Shown piece by piece: positions 39,955 through 52,937 of a DNA stretch of 64,000 bases (position 1 is its first letter; each line of letters opens with the position of its first letter). Under the pieces are notes generated by a model, which saw only the letters and a program-made list of their open reading frames with translations, was not told the DNA's origin and searched no databases. Origin of the DNA: Sisyra terminalis (lineage: Eukaryota; Arthropoda; Insecta; Neuroptera; Sisyridae); assembly GCA_958496175.1 (NCBI GenBank), contig OY292274.1, forward strand, positions 35,627,482 to 35,691,481, given 5' to 3'. Position numbers and translations under genes: made by a program.

Positions 39955-40488
39955 GAAATATTTATTTGAAAATACAAAAAAAAATCGTTTAATTAAAAAT
40001 GCCTTATATGAGCATTAAAATAACGTCACAATACAATATTTCAAAATCGCATGAACGTTTTTCTATGGCAAATACTTTAACACTAAGGAAAAAGTTGTTT
40101 ACCTTTTTTAAACATTTTGTTAAGGGCTGAAACCATGTACAATCTACACCACCTCTATTCCTAAGGAAAAAATCGATAGTCATTTTTAGGGTATAAAAAT
40201 TTATTCCATAGTGAAAAATTGTGTAAATTATTATTGTTATTTTGGTAATCTGTCAATGACCTGTTTATATATCAGTTTTAATTATCAGTTTTTACACGTA
40301 CTGATGCATACTGTGACGTTACAGATGGTCCATAGACTAGATCAACCTAAACCTTTCATTTCCTCATTAAAATTAAAACTTTTTTTGCCAAAATACAAAT
40401 TTTTCAAAACTAAAATTTGCTTTCCCTCATATCATTAATGTCCTTTATCGGATAAAAAAAATGTGCCTATGGTCTGTTATAAAACCAT
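39955..40488 (+). repeat. TGACGTCA-bearing dispersed repeat, copy B
   Basis: Same landmarks as copy A, including TACAATCTACACCACCTC and ACACGTACTGATGCATACT. The two palindromes are decayed to AACGTCA and TGACGTTA. The open frames here are accidental. Confidence 0.7.
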
Positions 40489-40489
40489 T

Positions 40490-41470
40490 CTAAAAATTTA
40501 CACACGCGGTTAGGTATGTGTTATTTGCATATTCAGAACTGTTTTTCTTTCGATCCCCAATCGACCCTCCAATAGTGTTATATCGACCTCAAGGGTTATA
40601 TCTACCACTTTGGTGACCCCTAAGCTACAACGGTCGAATAAAATCCAACATATAAGAATGAAAATGGTCTCATTTAAACAAAATCCTGATATTTTAAAAT
40701 ATTGACGTTGCAAAATTTTCCCTGAAAGATATTTTAATAATATATAATGATATCCGGTTTCGAAATGGTTAGGAAAAAAGAATTTTAGAACTTATTTTTT
40801 ACTTAGTTGTTCTGTAGGTGGCGACAAAATCGGAATCTCAAAAATTATGAGAATTGCTATTAACATGAAAGGACGTACGTCCTTTCGGTGGAATCGGTGG
40901 ATTTGAATCAAAAATGATAGAAAAAACTTAAAATTGGAATACAATAATTCAGGCGATATTTATAAATCGATATAAACAACTTTTTTTAAATTATTGTTCT
41001 TTAAAAAATCAGCAGTTAGAGAATAAGTATATAAATCGAACTAAAAATTTGGAATTTTCCATTGACCTAAAAAAGACATTAATTTTTAAATAAACAAAAT
41101 TGAGAAACGTCTTAGATAATCATTAATAAAGTAAAAATGTATTAAACTGTTATGAAATTATTTTTTCCCACTTTTAACCATTAATTTTTTTGAATAAGAA
41201 AACCCTGAAGATAAAATACATATTAGACAAAAAATGCTTCACATACTTAACTTTTTGTTTGTTTTTAATTTATTCAAGTATGTAGACAAGTATATCTATA
41301 TTATATTTGGTGAAAATAGCTATTGTCTATCATTTAGAATTGAAACTTGCTAAGTTAAGAACCGTTTAAAAAGTCCTAAACTTTAGATTTCAAATGGGCT
41401 ACAATCTACCTATTACATTATCATAAGATACTCGCACCGCAATGAAAATGCGACTGCATATACATTACAC
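40490..41470. other. gene-free stretch upstream of the transporter
   Basis: Contains a 12-bp palindrome GGACGTACGTCC near 40873 and no coding exon. It may include the transporter promoter region, but nothing specific is recognised besides the TATA candidate downstream. Confidence 0.4.
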
Positions 41471-41480
41471 ATATAAAATA

Positions 41481-41488
41481 TATAAAGG
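41481..41488 (+). promoter_or_regulatory. candidate TATA box for the transporter gene
   Basis: TATAAAGG lies 300 bp upstream of the transporter ATG, with no obvious acceptor site between. A transcript starting about 30 bp downstream (near 41510) would have a 5' UTR of about 270 nt. In DNA this AT-rich such a match is easily found by chance, and no strong initiator was seen, so this is only a candidate. Confidence 0.2.
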
Positions 41489-41780
41489 AAGGTTTCCATA
41501 CGGATAAACATTTAGTTTGTTGGAAACAAGTGATAAACTTAGTAGAAGATAATAACATAGTATACAACATAGTGTGTAACTGCAATAATCAATCATAGCG
41601 GAACGTTTTACATTTTGATTTCTTCATAATTATTAATCAACTTAAAACACATATTTTAAAAGCAACAAAATGATTTATTTCTCATAACACTTCCGTTAAA
41701 TATTTAAAAATTGTTATTCAATTTGATATTTATTTTTCTGTATATTTATTATTTATATTTAATACAATATAATAATCACA

Positions 41781-44700
41781 ATGGTGTCAACTGAAAAAAC
41801 TGAAAATGAAATCGATGTAATTTCCAACGAAGATTCAAAATCAGGTTAGTTGAAAGCAATATCTATTTATTTTCACAACCCATACACAAACAAAGAGTAA
41901 TTGTTGTCACAAATAAATGGTTACAATACATAACAAACGTTCATAATGAAATTAACTAAAAGTTTATTGTAATTATCAAATAAAATTTGTTCCATAAAAC
42001 AGATAATTCCATTTTTAATCAAATTATACACTGTTCAAAACTAAGATTAATCGCAATGAGACTCGTTATCAGACTTTATTTTTATGATACATTTAGAAAA
42101 ACTAGTTTTATTTTTTATAAAGCAAGTTCATCTTTTCAATATTATTGATGAAGCTATTGTTTTTATTATTCAAAACAAATTTCAAGTAATTTGAATAGAT
42201 AAATTCATAATTGGAGGAAACATTTAAAATGTTAATTATTTGGGGAAAATTTGTTAAGAGTGTTCGTGTAACTAAATTATTTAAATAGATATATTTAAAT
42301 AGATATATTTATCATATAATTATCACAAAAGTACTTTCAATTCCGTATTAATAAAAAAAGTGTTGTATTTTTCGTTTATTTTTTTCTGAATCGAATTCCA
42401 GTACTTCTCATGTTATTTTGTTGAACACAAAACTTTCAAACTTTATTTCCAAATTTTCCTTTTCTTAAACGATTTATTTTTTCAAAACCAAAAACGTTTT
42501 ATAGATAATAATTTGCTTTCATATTTCATATTATTGTTTTCATATTAGCAACTATTTTAAACCTTGAAAAATGATATTTAATGTGTATATACGTATTTGA
42601 AATGCTCGATTAATTAAATCATAAATATTTTCCAATATTCATAAGATATAGCGAAACATATGAATTATAACTTTTGCTCGGGATGATAACATGATATTTA
42701 TTTATTCCTTTGAAGCAATATTTCTTAACTTTTGTTTTTGAGTATGTATATGTATTTCGGGGTTTGCAGTCTCATTATTTTTCACCTCATTTTTTATGAT
42801 TTTCTTTATTAGTAATATAAAAAGTAATGAACCGAAATGTTTCCTTGTTTTTTTTTTTTAATTAATGGGTCCTTGAAATTGTGCATGATTTTTTAGGAGA
42901 TCGTGGATCGAAAAGGGTTAAAAAACGGTGCTTTAAAGTAATGTTTTTTTAGCTCAAGAAGACTTATGAGTAGCATTATTTCGAAATCCTTCATTAAATT
43001 GAACCAACCCTGTCAAATGAAAGAAGAATTAACCAAATGCAGATGATTTAAAAATATTTTTTATTGATTTAAAATTAATCTTAACAGATACCAAAACATA
43101 ATATAGTTGTTAATTTTCAACTTTACGTGATAACATTTTAGAAATATTCATTTCAAAATGCAAAAACAAATAGTTAAATTTAAATATTCTAAAATGAGTT
43201 CCTGTTAGGCCGACATTAAAATGATGTCACAATACGAAACTTCAAAATCCCATGAATGTTTTCTCATGTTAAATATTACTTAAACACAAAGGGAAAGGTT
43301 ATTTAATTCGTTTAAATATTATGTTAATGATTTAAACCATCTACTATTTACACCACCTCTATTCACAAGAAAAAAATTGTTAATAATTTTTAGGATATAA
43401 AAATATTTTCCATGACGAAAAATTGTGAAAAATGTTAAAAATTGTGTTTATTATTACTATTACTGTTTCTATGCTAATCGTTTATTGATCTGTTTATATC
43501 TTGGTTTCAATACGTGTACTGATGTGTACTGTGACATCACAGAAGACCCATAAGCATACTTACCGTTTTCGGACCATTATTTACTCATTAAAATTAAAAC
43601 TTTTATACAAGTGAAAATTCTATTTTTCATCGCATAAAGTTAAAAAAGAATTAAATATAAATTACATATTTAATATTAATATGCATACATATATAGCTAA
43701 ATCAGTGGTCTCATATGTTTTGTCATACCATGGCTGAATGAAATGATGAAACCGTTCTTGGGCAAGATGTACGATTTGTTGAATTAGGGCTTAGGAACTT
43801 AGGAGCTTGGCTCCTCATGGAATAACTCATTATTATTTCATATCACCAAATCGTAAGTATCAGATAATAATTTTATATGTTAGATATAAAAAATATTTTT
43901 TCTCTAAATTTAAATTCTTTTCTGACCTTTTAAATATACATCTTACTAAGAATAAGTCTTTGTGATTATAAATTTTAAAATTGATCATAAATTTTATTTA
44001 CCTCAAAAATATTAGAGATCCAATTTGTAACAGAAGAAATTACGCCTAGAGCAAAGTATTATTTTCACTTGTTTATTCCTAGTCGATTGCATTTTTAAAA
44101 ACTAACTTCAATTTCTTCTTCCTTTAGGACTTCCTTCAACCTTTTGTAAGATCGTAGATGGTAATCTTTAAAGTTGTTATTATTTTATGATTTTACAAAT
44201 ATTCTTTTACCAATTATTGATTAGTCTAGTTTATAGACTGTTAAATATCATTGATTTATAAGGATTAAGGTATTCTATTAACTTATACAGATAGTTTTTA
44301 TCTGAAACTTAACATGTTTAGAATTAAATTATTAGTTGAACATAATAGCATTGAAGCGAATAGCAAATAAAGTTTTAAGCTTCTTCAAGTAATCGTAGCG
44401 TTATCGACACGTTTAATTTTCCATTTCCTCTGCTACATTTATTTACTACTAATGTTGTTCATTGCGGTAGCAAAACTGGCAAACGTGAAAAAGAAGTTAC
44501 TAATATAGATCAATCAATTAGATCATATAGCAATGAATCGATTAGAAGGCTTTGAAATTAGACTAAAACATTGATTTCTCAAATACTGTATATTATATGT
44601 TTAGTAATGACGAAATTTGTAACACTGTCGAAATTACAGATGAAAAAGTATAGTATAGCATATTAAAAAGTAATACGGTTACATTTCAATATAAACTGAT

Positions 44701-47700
44701 AAAAAAAGAAAACTGAATATCATACTTAAGCAATTTTTGAAATAAATCAGCTAATTACAATTTTGTATAAAATTTTTCAGATTCTAAAAATGGAAATATA
44801 AAAAGCATATAAAAAGAATATAAAAAGCAATGTTCACAAAAATTACAGACAATTTTTTTTTCTTACTAAGCTCTTAGCTTAGCTTAATTTTGAATTTTTT
44901 TAATATTAAAATATAGAATAAAGAACCTATAAAAAATTTTATCTTGACCTTCCCAATTTCACTTTAAAATTTGTCTTTACAATATTGATATACTCGATAT
45001 CTATACCCTATGCCTACTTGAACGTCAACTGTTGAAAGTTTCGACATATAAATCTATTTTTTAATGATCTAAATTCAATATTAATCTTTTGTTTTTATCC
45101 TAAATTTCTTTCCAAAAAAATTACATGAACATCTAATTATTTCATTAGGAAAAAATCATAATAATTCAAATCAAAATAAGCTTCAATTCGTCATAGTACA
45201 TTGAATTACTTATAATATTTAATTGTTAAAAATGTTATTTACATTTAAAAATGCAATGCAAAAAATTGACCATATGGCTTCTAGTTTTACTATTACAAGA
45301 TCAAAACTACACGTGACTTTCACTCACAATTTAACAGTAGGTATTACATTTTTAGATTACAATAATTAATATTTATGATTCGCTACTCACGTATAAAACA
45401 TTTAAACGCAATTTTTATCATGACCGCAGTATAATATTTATTATTATAATACTGTAACATGACAATAGGATACCGAAAGACAAAAAGAATAGTAATATTG
45501 ATTTTTCGATATTATTGCCAAATATTTATTCTAAAATAAAATAAGATTTTTACAAATTCTTTGGTGGTTTCATAGATTCCGAAAAGTTTCCTACAGCATT
45601 TAATTAAGACAAAACTATTTGATTTAAAATATGAGAGTATAAGCATTAAGCACCTATGTTCTTCAATTAATAATTATAAATACATACTTAATTATATATA
45701 CAGTGTAAGGTAATATTTTTATTAAATCTATATTTCAATATAACATATAAGGAAAAATTTATACTTAAGGGTTTGAAACTTAGTTTTTGCGTTTTTTTTT
45801 TCTCACTTTTTCCCCTTTTAAAAGTGCCTACTATAAAAAAAAACAACAAAGATCACTGATATTTGGTTTAGCAGGTTGAAAACCGATTTTGAACATATAT
45901 TTTTTTGAAAAATTCGTTCAAAGACTTTCAGATATGAGCTAACCTTTTTATTGTATATATTTTTTGCAAGATTCGTTTTAGTCATACCATTGTAAAATAT
46001 ATTTAACATAAATATAATGAGCGAGTAATTATAGGTAAACCAACATGTGGAATTATTATTTGAATTATAATGATTTACATAGAATTATAATGATTGCAAA
46101 GATTTAAAAAGACATAGCCTACTGGTAGTCTTCTGGTAGTAGTACATAAATACAACAAAAAAGTACGTTGGTATCTTAAGGCAATACAAAATATAAAAGT
46201 CGATATTTTTGGTTAACTTTCATAAAAATTTACCCTTTACACAAAAATATATAAAGCAAATTTTTATGTTTAAATGTCTTAAAAATCGTTTTCCTTAAAA
46301 AATGTATTATAATAATTATTCCACTTTTTACTCACTTCGCTCATAATTTACGTAGCGCTTGATCGCTTCGCGTGCCAAATTCAATGCCAAAGCTTTTATT
46401 TGGTGAAATATTGTGTCAACTTAGAATACTAGACTCCTAATATTTGTCTCAGTTATATCGTTATATTCAACTAGTAGTTGCCCGTTGTGTTCGTAACTAA
46501 AGGTTTTATCCCAATAAAATGTTTAATATGAGATAATGTAGAGTTAATCAACAATCGAAATTTTAAATTTAATAATCAAAGTTTTGTTAATATAAAAAAA
46601 AAGTTTATATAAATTATATTAAGAAATAAAATATAAGTTTTTTATATCATTTTAATAACAACATTTTAAATAACGTCATTTCATTAAATTAATATGAAAG
46701 TTTAATACTTATGTAGTAGGTACTTATACCAAATAGGCGCTTTTAAATTTTGGTTCGTTTTTCAACAATCAAACTTTTTAAAATCTATTTTATTTTATGA
46801 ACCAATGGTTGTGATCTGGAATAATTATATATTCGGCTGAAAAGCATTTGAAAGCCAATTATTGTTATTGAAAATAAATAACATATTAGAATTTACTTCC
46901 ACGCTTTCCATCTATTTCCAACAATTTTGTATATACAACGTCCAAATGTGCGAAATCAAATAGTTTTTTAGTGTTTTTAGTCATGTTAACTAACATAAAG
47001 AAGGTCTTTTTGTTCGTTTTACATTGTATCATCAAATTATAATATTATGTTTTCCTTATACGATGCAGATATATAATATGAAAGGGTTTTTGAAAATTTA
47101 TCCCCTAAAAGAGTGAAAAACGGTAGCAAAGTTTGTAAGGGATAACGTTTAATAAACAATCGAAATTTTAAATTTAATAATCAATCAAAGTCCGTTAAAA
47201 GCGAAACGTTGTTACTGCTTAATATAAAACAAAGCTGATTTATTATAAGAAACAAAAACTTAGGGTCTGCTTAAAAATTTAAACTCTGATAAGTAAATAT
47301 ATCTCAAAAGGTTAAGTTACGTTTATAAATAAGCATTATGTTTTTTGGCTTTCACATATTGTAAACCTGAAAATTAGAAATACGTATTCACAAATAAATA
47401 CATTAGTGAGTGAGTACCCTTATCAACGTTTTGAATGCGTAAGTGGGGATAACAGAGCGCATTTGCATAGCCCATTCTGTACGGACGTATGGCAAGATAG
47501 TCAATTTATATATAAGAAGATTATTAGATCAATTAAATTCCTCTTTTTGATAATTCGTCCAATTGACAAATAATTCTTACAAATTGTGCTAGTAGTAATG
47601 CGATTCCTTTTAACGTATTGATATGTTTTTACTATTTAGGTTCCCTGAGTTCATTAAACCATGCAACAAAAGTTTATTTTATTCACAAATTTTGTTGATT

Positions 47701-50700
47701 ATGTAAATAACACTACACACAATTGTTATCAATAAAACAATAGATAAATTAACTACTGTCGTCTTTAGTTTATTTTTACTGTTCAATTCTGTATACAAAA
47801 TTCTACTGTATTACCTGTATCTGGCCATCACTATCCTTATATATGAGCTCACCCCCGTTTTGAGAATATTCTAAATGCAAGAATTTCCTTTTTCTCGTGT
47901 TTTCCATTTCTAGAAAACACCACCTTAATTTTTATTGTCTATACTTTTTATCTTAAAATAAAATCTTTTATAGAACACTTACCACGTTGACTGCTACGAC
48001 AGTTTTCAGAATTCTGGTCTTAAAATATTGTTGTTGTCTAAAAGATAATTCGTAATCGGCGTCCTAGCAAAGAACGCAATCTATGAGTTATCTCGAAGTT
48101 TTCAATATGTTAAAATAATATCTTTAATTCATTATACGAACAGTTTCTCAGTTTTGTTTTTCACTGGACATGCCCAGCGATAGATCAGACACCAGGCCAT
48201 ACACATTCTTATTCAAATGTCTTAAATCCGTGACTAAAAATGAAGGATTCTTTTTTCTATTGTATGTGCGCTTTTAAACTATTAATAAGATTACAGAAAC
48301 AATAGATATTAACAGGTTTTGCTCATTGTTTTAAATCAAAATAAAACAATTTGTAATAAGCGGTAAAAAGATTTTTTGTATAGATGATAGAATATAATTG
48401 TTTGAAAATCAGACTGTAAAATTTCTTTGCCTTTCAAAATTCTATGAAAACTATGAAAATTCCTTAACTTTGAAGTTCTCTACTTATAAAGTGAAAAAAG
48501 AGTTTTTTAACCAAAGTTATGCGATAATAAACAAAAAAGAAATGTAAACCGATAATTTGAAATAGTTTTGTTTAATTAATTGCATGTGCAACTTGCAATT
48601 CCTTTCAGTTCAATTTAAAAAAATGTTCACATTTTTAGCACAGAAGATAACGTTTTCTTTAAAGTTTTTCAATAATAATTGAAATTCTTCATGTTTAATT
48701 GTAATTATTTATTAAGAAGTAATATATATATATGTATATATTTTAATAACACTGAATTTTATGCATGAACAATTTTCATGTATGCAATTCGAACCATAGT
48801 ACTCTTTGACTCGAACTTCTTATCCATTGATTGTTTTACTAAAAAAGTTTTTATTTGCTTGCAGATGTTGGCTGGGGATGGCGTCATATTCAATCGTTTC
48901 TCATGTTTATGTGTATTACAATAGCCTACAGTTTAAGAGTTAATATGTCCGTGGCAATTGTAGCAATGACGGATCCAACAGCTCCATTTGATGTTAGTAG
49001 TCAAAGATCAATCAAGAGTTACTGAATACTTCTTTTTTTTATTTCATAGACATACAATTGGCCGAAACACACACAAGATGTTATTTTAAGTTCATTTTTT
49101 TGGGGATATGTAATCACACAAGTTCCTGCTGCCTACATCGGCAAAAAATATGGAACACATATTCCTTTGGGAATCGCTATGTTCCTTTGCTCGGTCGCTA
49201 CTGTCGCCACCCCTTGGCTAGCTCCCTATGGCTGGAGTGCTGTCGTTGCAGGACGAGTTATTCAAGGACTTTGTCAAGGATTCGTTTTTCCATCTACTCA
49301 CGCTTTACTGGCAGTTTGGATTCCCTCTAATGAAAGAGGCCGATTTGTAACTTTTGTTTATGCTGGGGCACAATTTGGAACGATTCTCGCTCTTCCACTC
49401 TCCGGTTTCTTATCGGCAAGTCCCACTTTAGGATGGCCTACTGTCTTTTATTCATTTGGTTCACTCGGAATAACTTGGTCGATTTTATGGTTTATTTTTG
49501 GAGCTAGTTCACCACAAAAACAAACTCGAATTTCACAGAAAGAACGACATTTTATTGAAAGTTCATTTGGAGATAAAGTTGATAATCACGAAAATGTATG
49601 TTTTATTTATGATATTACTACTTATGACTACTTATTACTTTAAATTTCTTACGCAGAAAGTAAAAACGCCTTGGTGTGCTATAATGACATCTTTACCAAT
49701 GTGGGCGTTAATAATAGTCCACAGCGGACAAAACTGGGGCTTCTGGACTTTACTCACAGAAATGCCGACGTACATGAAATACATTTTGAATTATGATTTG
49801 AAAGCTGTAAGTATTGAGAATACATATACAAATTAAATATACCTATGTTCATAATTTAGTTATGAATCAGATCACTTAAAATGTATATTCGCGGATACCA
49901 TATTATTCATGTCTAGACTCGGAAATACCAATATGGCTACGGACCTGAACTTTTTTTACCCTGTCGATGCAAGTGGCCTTGAAATGATGGGTAACGTGTT
50001 TTATTTTGTTTACAGTTTAATTTAAACAAATTGAGTCACAGTAAAAAAAATCTACAAAGAAGTAGATCATAATTTGTGATTACTGTTATATGTATAATAT
50101 ATACGTAAATAGCAGTGATTACGAGGAGTTAGTTTTCGTAAAAATACCCAAAATATACCCGTAAATATACCCAAATTTCAAATTCGCGGTAGTTTTCGCT
50201 AGAGTAATAGTTTTGGGGAAACATTCAATGGGACATCGGACAATGAATGGAGAATCCTTTAAATATACAAAAGTACTTTTAAAATTTCTACTTAATTTCA
50301 ATATACAAATATGTTTCTGTCTTCATTTAACATTAGCACTTGTCGCAATTTTTGTCTCTTTTCACTAAAAGTAGCTGAGTCACATAACTGATTGATTCGT
50401 ATAGGATATAATATTATAGCGCTAAATGATAATATACGGAATCAAAAACTCAAAAAAGTAGATTTTGAAATATGGTAATCAAAACTAATATGAACCCAAA
50501 TATTTAAATGTACAGATAAACGTTAGAATTGCATATCCCAATAAAAATGCATGCATAATAATTGTACATTATTTCAATTCAATTTTCGTAACTCAAGCGT
50601 ATTCATGTAAAATTGAAATATACTCATATAAATAGGATCATAAACTTTTTGCAGAATGGGCTTACTTCAGCGTTACCTTATTTGGTGATGTGGTTATTAA

Positions 50701-51472
50701 GTTTCGTCTTTAGTTTCCTATCAGACTACAGCTTAAATCATAAATGGCTTTCCTTAGAAGTTTCTCGAAAACTTAATAACACAATAGGTAAAATATATCT
50801 ATTTTATTGGTACAAAAAAGTTTACAAAAGTATTTACTTATTTTGTTTTTAAAATGTATTTCAGCGCATTGGTTACCTGCTTTAGCTTTGATTGGACTAG
50901 GATATGTTCAACCTGATCAAAGGCAATTAGCTGTTGCTCTTCTTACAATTGCTGTAGGATTGAATTCGGCTTCTTACGTTGGTTTCCAAGTAAATCATAT
51001 AGATTTAGCCCCAAATCATGCAGGTGCCATGATGGGCATAACAAATTGTGCAGCTAATATAATGTCTATTTTAGCACCACTTTTAGTGGGTGCAATTGTA
51101 ACAGATGAGGTAAAAGCCGTTGTCAATCCAGAATTTATCCAGAATAAATAAATAATAACAGTACTTATTTTTTTAGCAATCAGTCGCACAATGGAGAATA
51201 GTCTTCTTTATTTCGGCCGGATTTTATTTTTTTGGTAACTTATTTTTCATATGCTTTGGTTCCGCCTCTGTTCAAAAATGGAATAATATCCCAGAACCAG
51301 ATGATGATGAAGGTAAAATGTCGAATATTAAATGAAATTATTGTTAAATAAATAAATGCATTTTTAATTTCTTCACACAGCCAACAAAGAATCAACAAAA
51401 TCAAAATCTCGCAACTCATCAGAAGTTGTTTCAAAAGAAAAATCCGAAAAAGAAAATATGAACTCTGTATAG
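41781..51472 (+). CDS. SLC17-like major facilitator transporter (sialin / Na-phosphate cotransporter family), 8 coding exons
   Basis: Coding exons are 41781-41844, 48865-48992, 49050-49595, 49657-49806, 50655-50787, 50865-51109, 51177-51312 and 51381-51472. All junctions are GT..AG and the frame stays open for 1,494 nt, giving 497 aa, a usual SLC17 length. A hydrophilic acidic N-terminus (about 1-28) leads into TM1, which carries SLRVNMSVAIVAM with Arg46. Exon 3 holds helices 2 to about 6 with QGLCQGFVFPSTHALLAVW, His148 and WIPSNER (154-160). Arg46 and His148 sit where SLC17 proteins have their conserved TM1 Arg and TM4 His. Exons 4-7 supply the later helices (NWGFWTLLTEMPTYM, TSALPYLVMWLLSF). 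The tail is charged, rich in Lys, Ser and Glu, and ends NMNSV. The family moves organic anions or phosphate with H+ or Na+ across plasma or lysosomal membranes; the substrate here is not decidable. The ATG at 41781 has a good context (CACAATGG). Its exon is separated by a 7 kb intron, so the first exon is slightly less certain than exons 2-8. Confidence 0.9.
43140..43625 (+). repeat. TGACGTCA-bearing dispersed repeat, copy C (in transporter intron 1)
   Basis: Aligns with copy A through CCGACATTAAAATGATGTCA, TTTACACCACCTCTATTC and GTGTACTGATGTGTACTGTG. The palindromes are decayed to TGATGTCA and TGACATCA. It lies within the 7 kb first intron. Confidence 0.7.
46471..47520 (+). repeat. CCCGCTTCGCTGG-related element, copy 2 (rearranged), in transporter intron 1
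   Basis: Head-like CTAGTAGTTGCCCG and tail-like GGCAAGATAGTCAATTTATA frame a segment of about 1.05 kb. The AAAGAGTGAAAAACGGTAGC block at about 47109 matches copy 1 only in inverse orientation. A block of about 30 bp, AATCGAAATTTTAAATTTAA, occurs twice in direct orientation (about 46553 and 47158). Probably two overlapping insertions rather than one. Confidence 0.45.
49807..50654 (+). other. enlarged intron 4 of the transporter gene
   Basis: This 848-nt intron sits in a gene whose other internal introns are 57-77 nt, so an insertion is likely. It contains a short threefold run of an ATACCCAAA-like unit near 50142-50178. A relatively GC-rich stretch near 49910-49990 has no flanking splice signals that would keep the reading frame. 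No terminal inverted repeats were recognised, so the inserted material is unidentified. Confidence 0.5.
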
Positions 51473-51594
51473 TGTCTTTGTTTTAGTAAAACTATTTAAT
51501 AGATCCTCAAAACAAGAATACTTTCGATTATAACACCTACCGATATTTAAAATGTGATTTAGTGTAGTGAGTGCTAATCGTACATCTTTAATTT

Positions 51595-51722
51595 CCCTGT
51601 TAAAAAAGTCATTTTAAATGTTCAGAAAGCTCATTAGAAGTCATTAAAATGATTAAAGGCAATAAAAGTAATTTTAAATTATAATGATTTAAAAATTCTT
51701 ATAAATGCCTTTTTTAACAGGG
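51595..51722. mobile_element. short inverted-repeat element (MITE-like) just downstream of the transporter stop
   Basis: CCCTGTTAAAAAAGTCATTT at 51595 is matched in inverse orientation by the sequence ending at 51722, 19 of 20 positions identical, giving a 128-bp element. No clear target-site duplication is visible. It starts 123 bp after the transporter stop codon and contains AATAAA at 51661-51666, so it may lie inside the 3' UTR. Confidence 0.6.
51661..51666 (+). promoter_or_regulatory. candidate polyadenylation signal of the transporter gene
   Basis: This is an AATAAA hexamer 189 nt after the stop codon, inside the inverted-repeat element at 51595-51722. A second AATAAA lies at 51829-51834, inside another MITE. 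Which one is used, if either, cannot be told from sequence. Confidence 0.35.
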
Positions 51723-51773
51723 TTCGACATCCTAGACATATTAAGCAATAATATTTAGCACAGGTCTATTTTA

Positions 51774-51922
51774 AACCGGTGCAATCTGGCAACTTCTCAA
51801 TCCTTATTTTGTTTTAATTTAATTTGCGAATAAATCATTATTACTTAAGTCATTATTGTTGATTTATTCGAGAATTTAATTAAAAACAAAATAGAGAACG
51901 GAACCTTGCTAGATTGTCTATG
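51774..51922. mobile_element. palindromic MITE family, copy 2, about 150 bp
   Basis: The two arms are near-complementary over about 55 bp (GCAATCTGGCAAC..., ...TTTTAATTTAATTTGCGAAT and the inverse). The centre, AATGACTTAAGTCATT-like, is itself palindromic. It lies 300 bp past the transporter stop and supplies an AATAAA at 51829. Confidence 0.65.
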
Positions 51923-51929
51923 CCTAATC

Positions 51930-52930
51930 TTTTATATCGAGAAACATTTTTAGTAAGATTACATTTGTACATATTAATCCTGATACATGGAAAAAACCTT
52001 TGTAAAATTTCCTCATAAACATTTAATTCATTCATTCAAAAAGATTCATGTGTTGGTTAGAGTCACTTACTTAGTATTTCTGGTCAAATTACAGTATTCG
52101 AAGCTATAAAAAATCAATTATAAAATTCACTCAACAGATCTTATGTAAATCAATAGGAAAGAAAAATATTCCTATTAAATTAGTCATTAACCCTGAAAGC
52201 TGATAAAGTTCCTTTTTAAGATTTGAACTTCAATACTATAATTTATGATTCAACTATTCCAAGATTAAGGATTTTGTAGAATAATCGCTATATCAGAAAT
52301 CATCATCGCATTTAAATTCTCAAGTTAAATGTATTATGTTTACAATATAAAATGTATCCATATATAAATTTTGATGTTGTTTCATTCTCCATGATTATTA
52401 GTCAATGCAAAAGAAGTTATAATTAACAAATTTTATATTTATATATGTAATTTTTGAGCAGAATATTGACAACAATGAAGAACACGTTTAAATATCACTT
52501 TTAATGAAACCAATCTGCTGAAATGAATATTAAAATAAGTGGGTATGATATGTATGTTATTATTGTTTAAATTATTTTCAATATAATCACCGTTAAAACC
52601 GAGATTAATATAAAATATTATTTATTGTAAATATTATAATATTATAATAAGATGTACAAATTGTAATCATAAACTGATGCCAAATATACTAACTTATTTC
52701 GTAAGGTGATTCAATTATTCTAAATTTCCGAAATTTGTGTGTGCTGTTAACAATGATTCACTGGACAAGTGGTTAAAATTCACCATTCCGTTTCCTTAAT
52801 CATTTTTTTTTAAAAAAATAGTTTCACAACGGATCTTACGGAGCATAAAAAATACGATGTATATTTATACTTATTTTCGGGAAAAAGCATACTTTGAAGC
52901 CACAGATTTACTTTACAGTACATAATCTCA
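51930..52930. other. AT-rich stretch between MITE copies
   Basis: No coding exon, RNA gene or bounded repeat recognised. Confidence 0.45.
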
Positions 52931-52937
52931 TTCTATA

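Larger units (their letters stand above)
41845..48864 (+). other. first intron of the transporter gene (about 7.0 kb)
   Basis: The donor is GTTAGT after codon 21 and the acceptor is TTGCTTGCAG. All other introns of this gene are 57-77 nt except intron 4 (848 nt). The intron carries a copy of a dispersed repeat (43.14-43.63 kb), a 1 kb repeat (46.47-47.52 kb) and a 14-bp tandem duplication at 42279-42310. The rest is AT-rich DNA in which I see no exon. Long first introns often hold regulatory sequence, but no specific site is recognised here. Confidence 0.75.

Noticed and set aside
40211..40438. 75-codon plus-strand protein
   Set aside because: It falls in copy B of a non-coding repeat; the frame is not conserved in copies A and C.
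49910..49990. Extra exon in transporter intron 4
   Set aside because: Including it would insert residues into a conserved helix region, and no flanking GT/AG pair keeps the frame.
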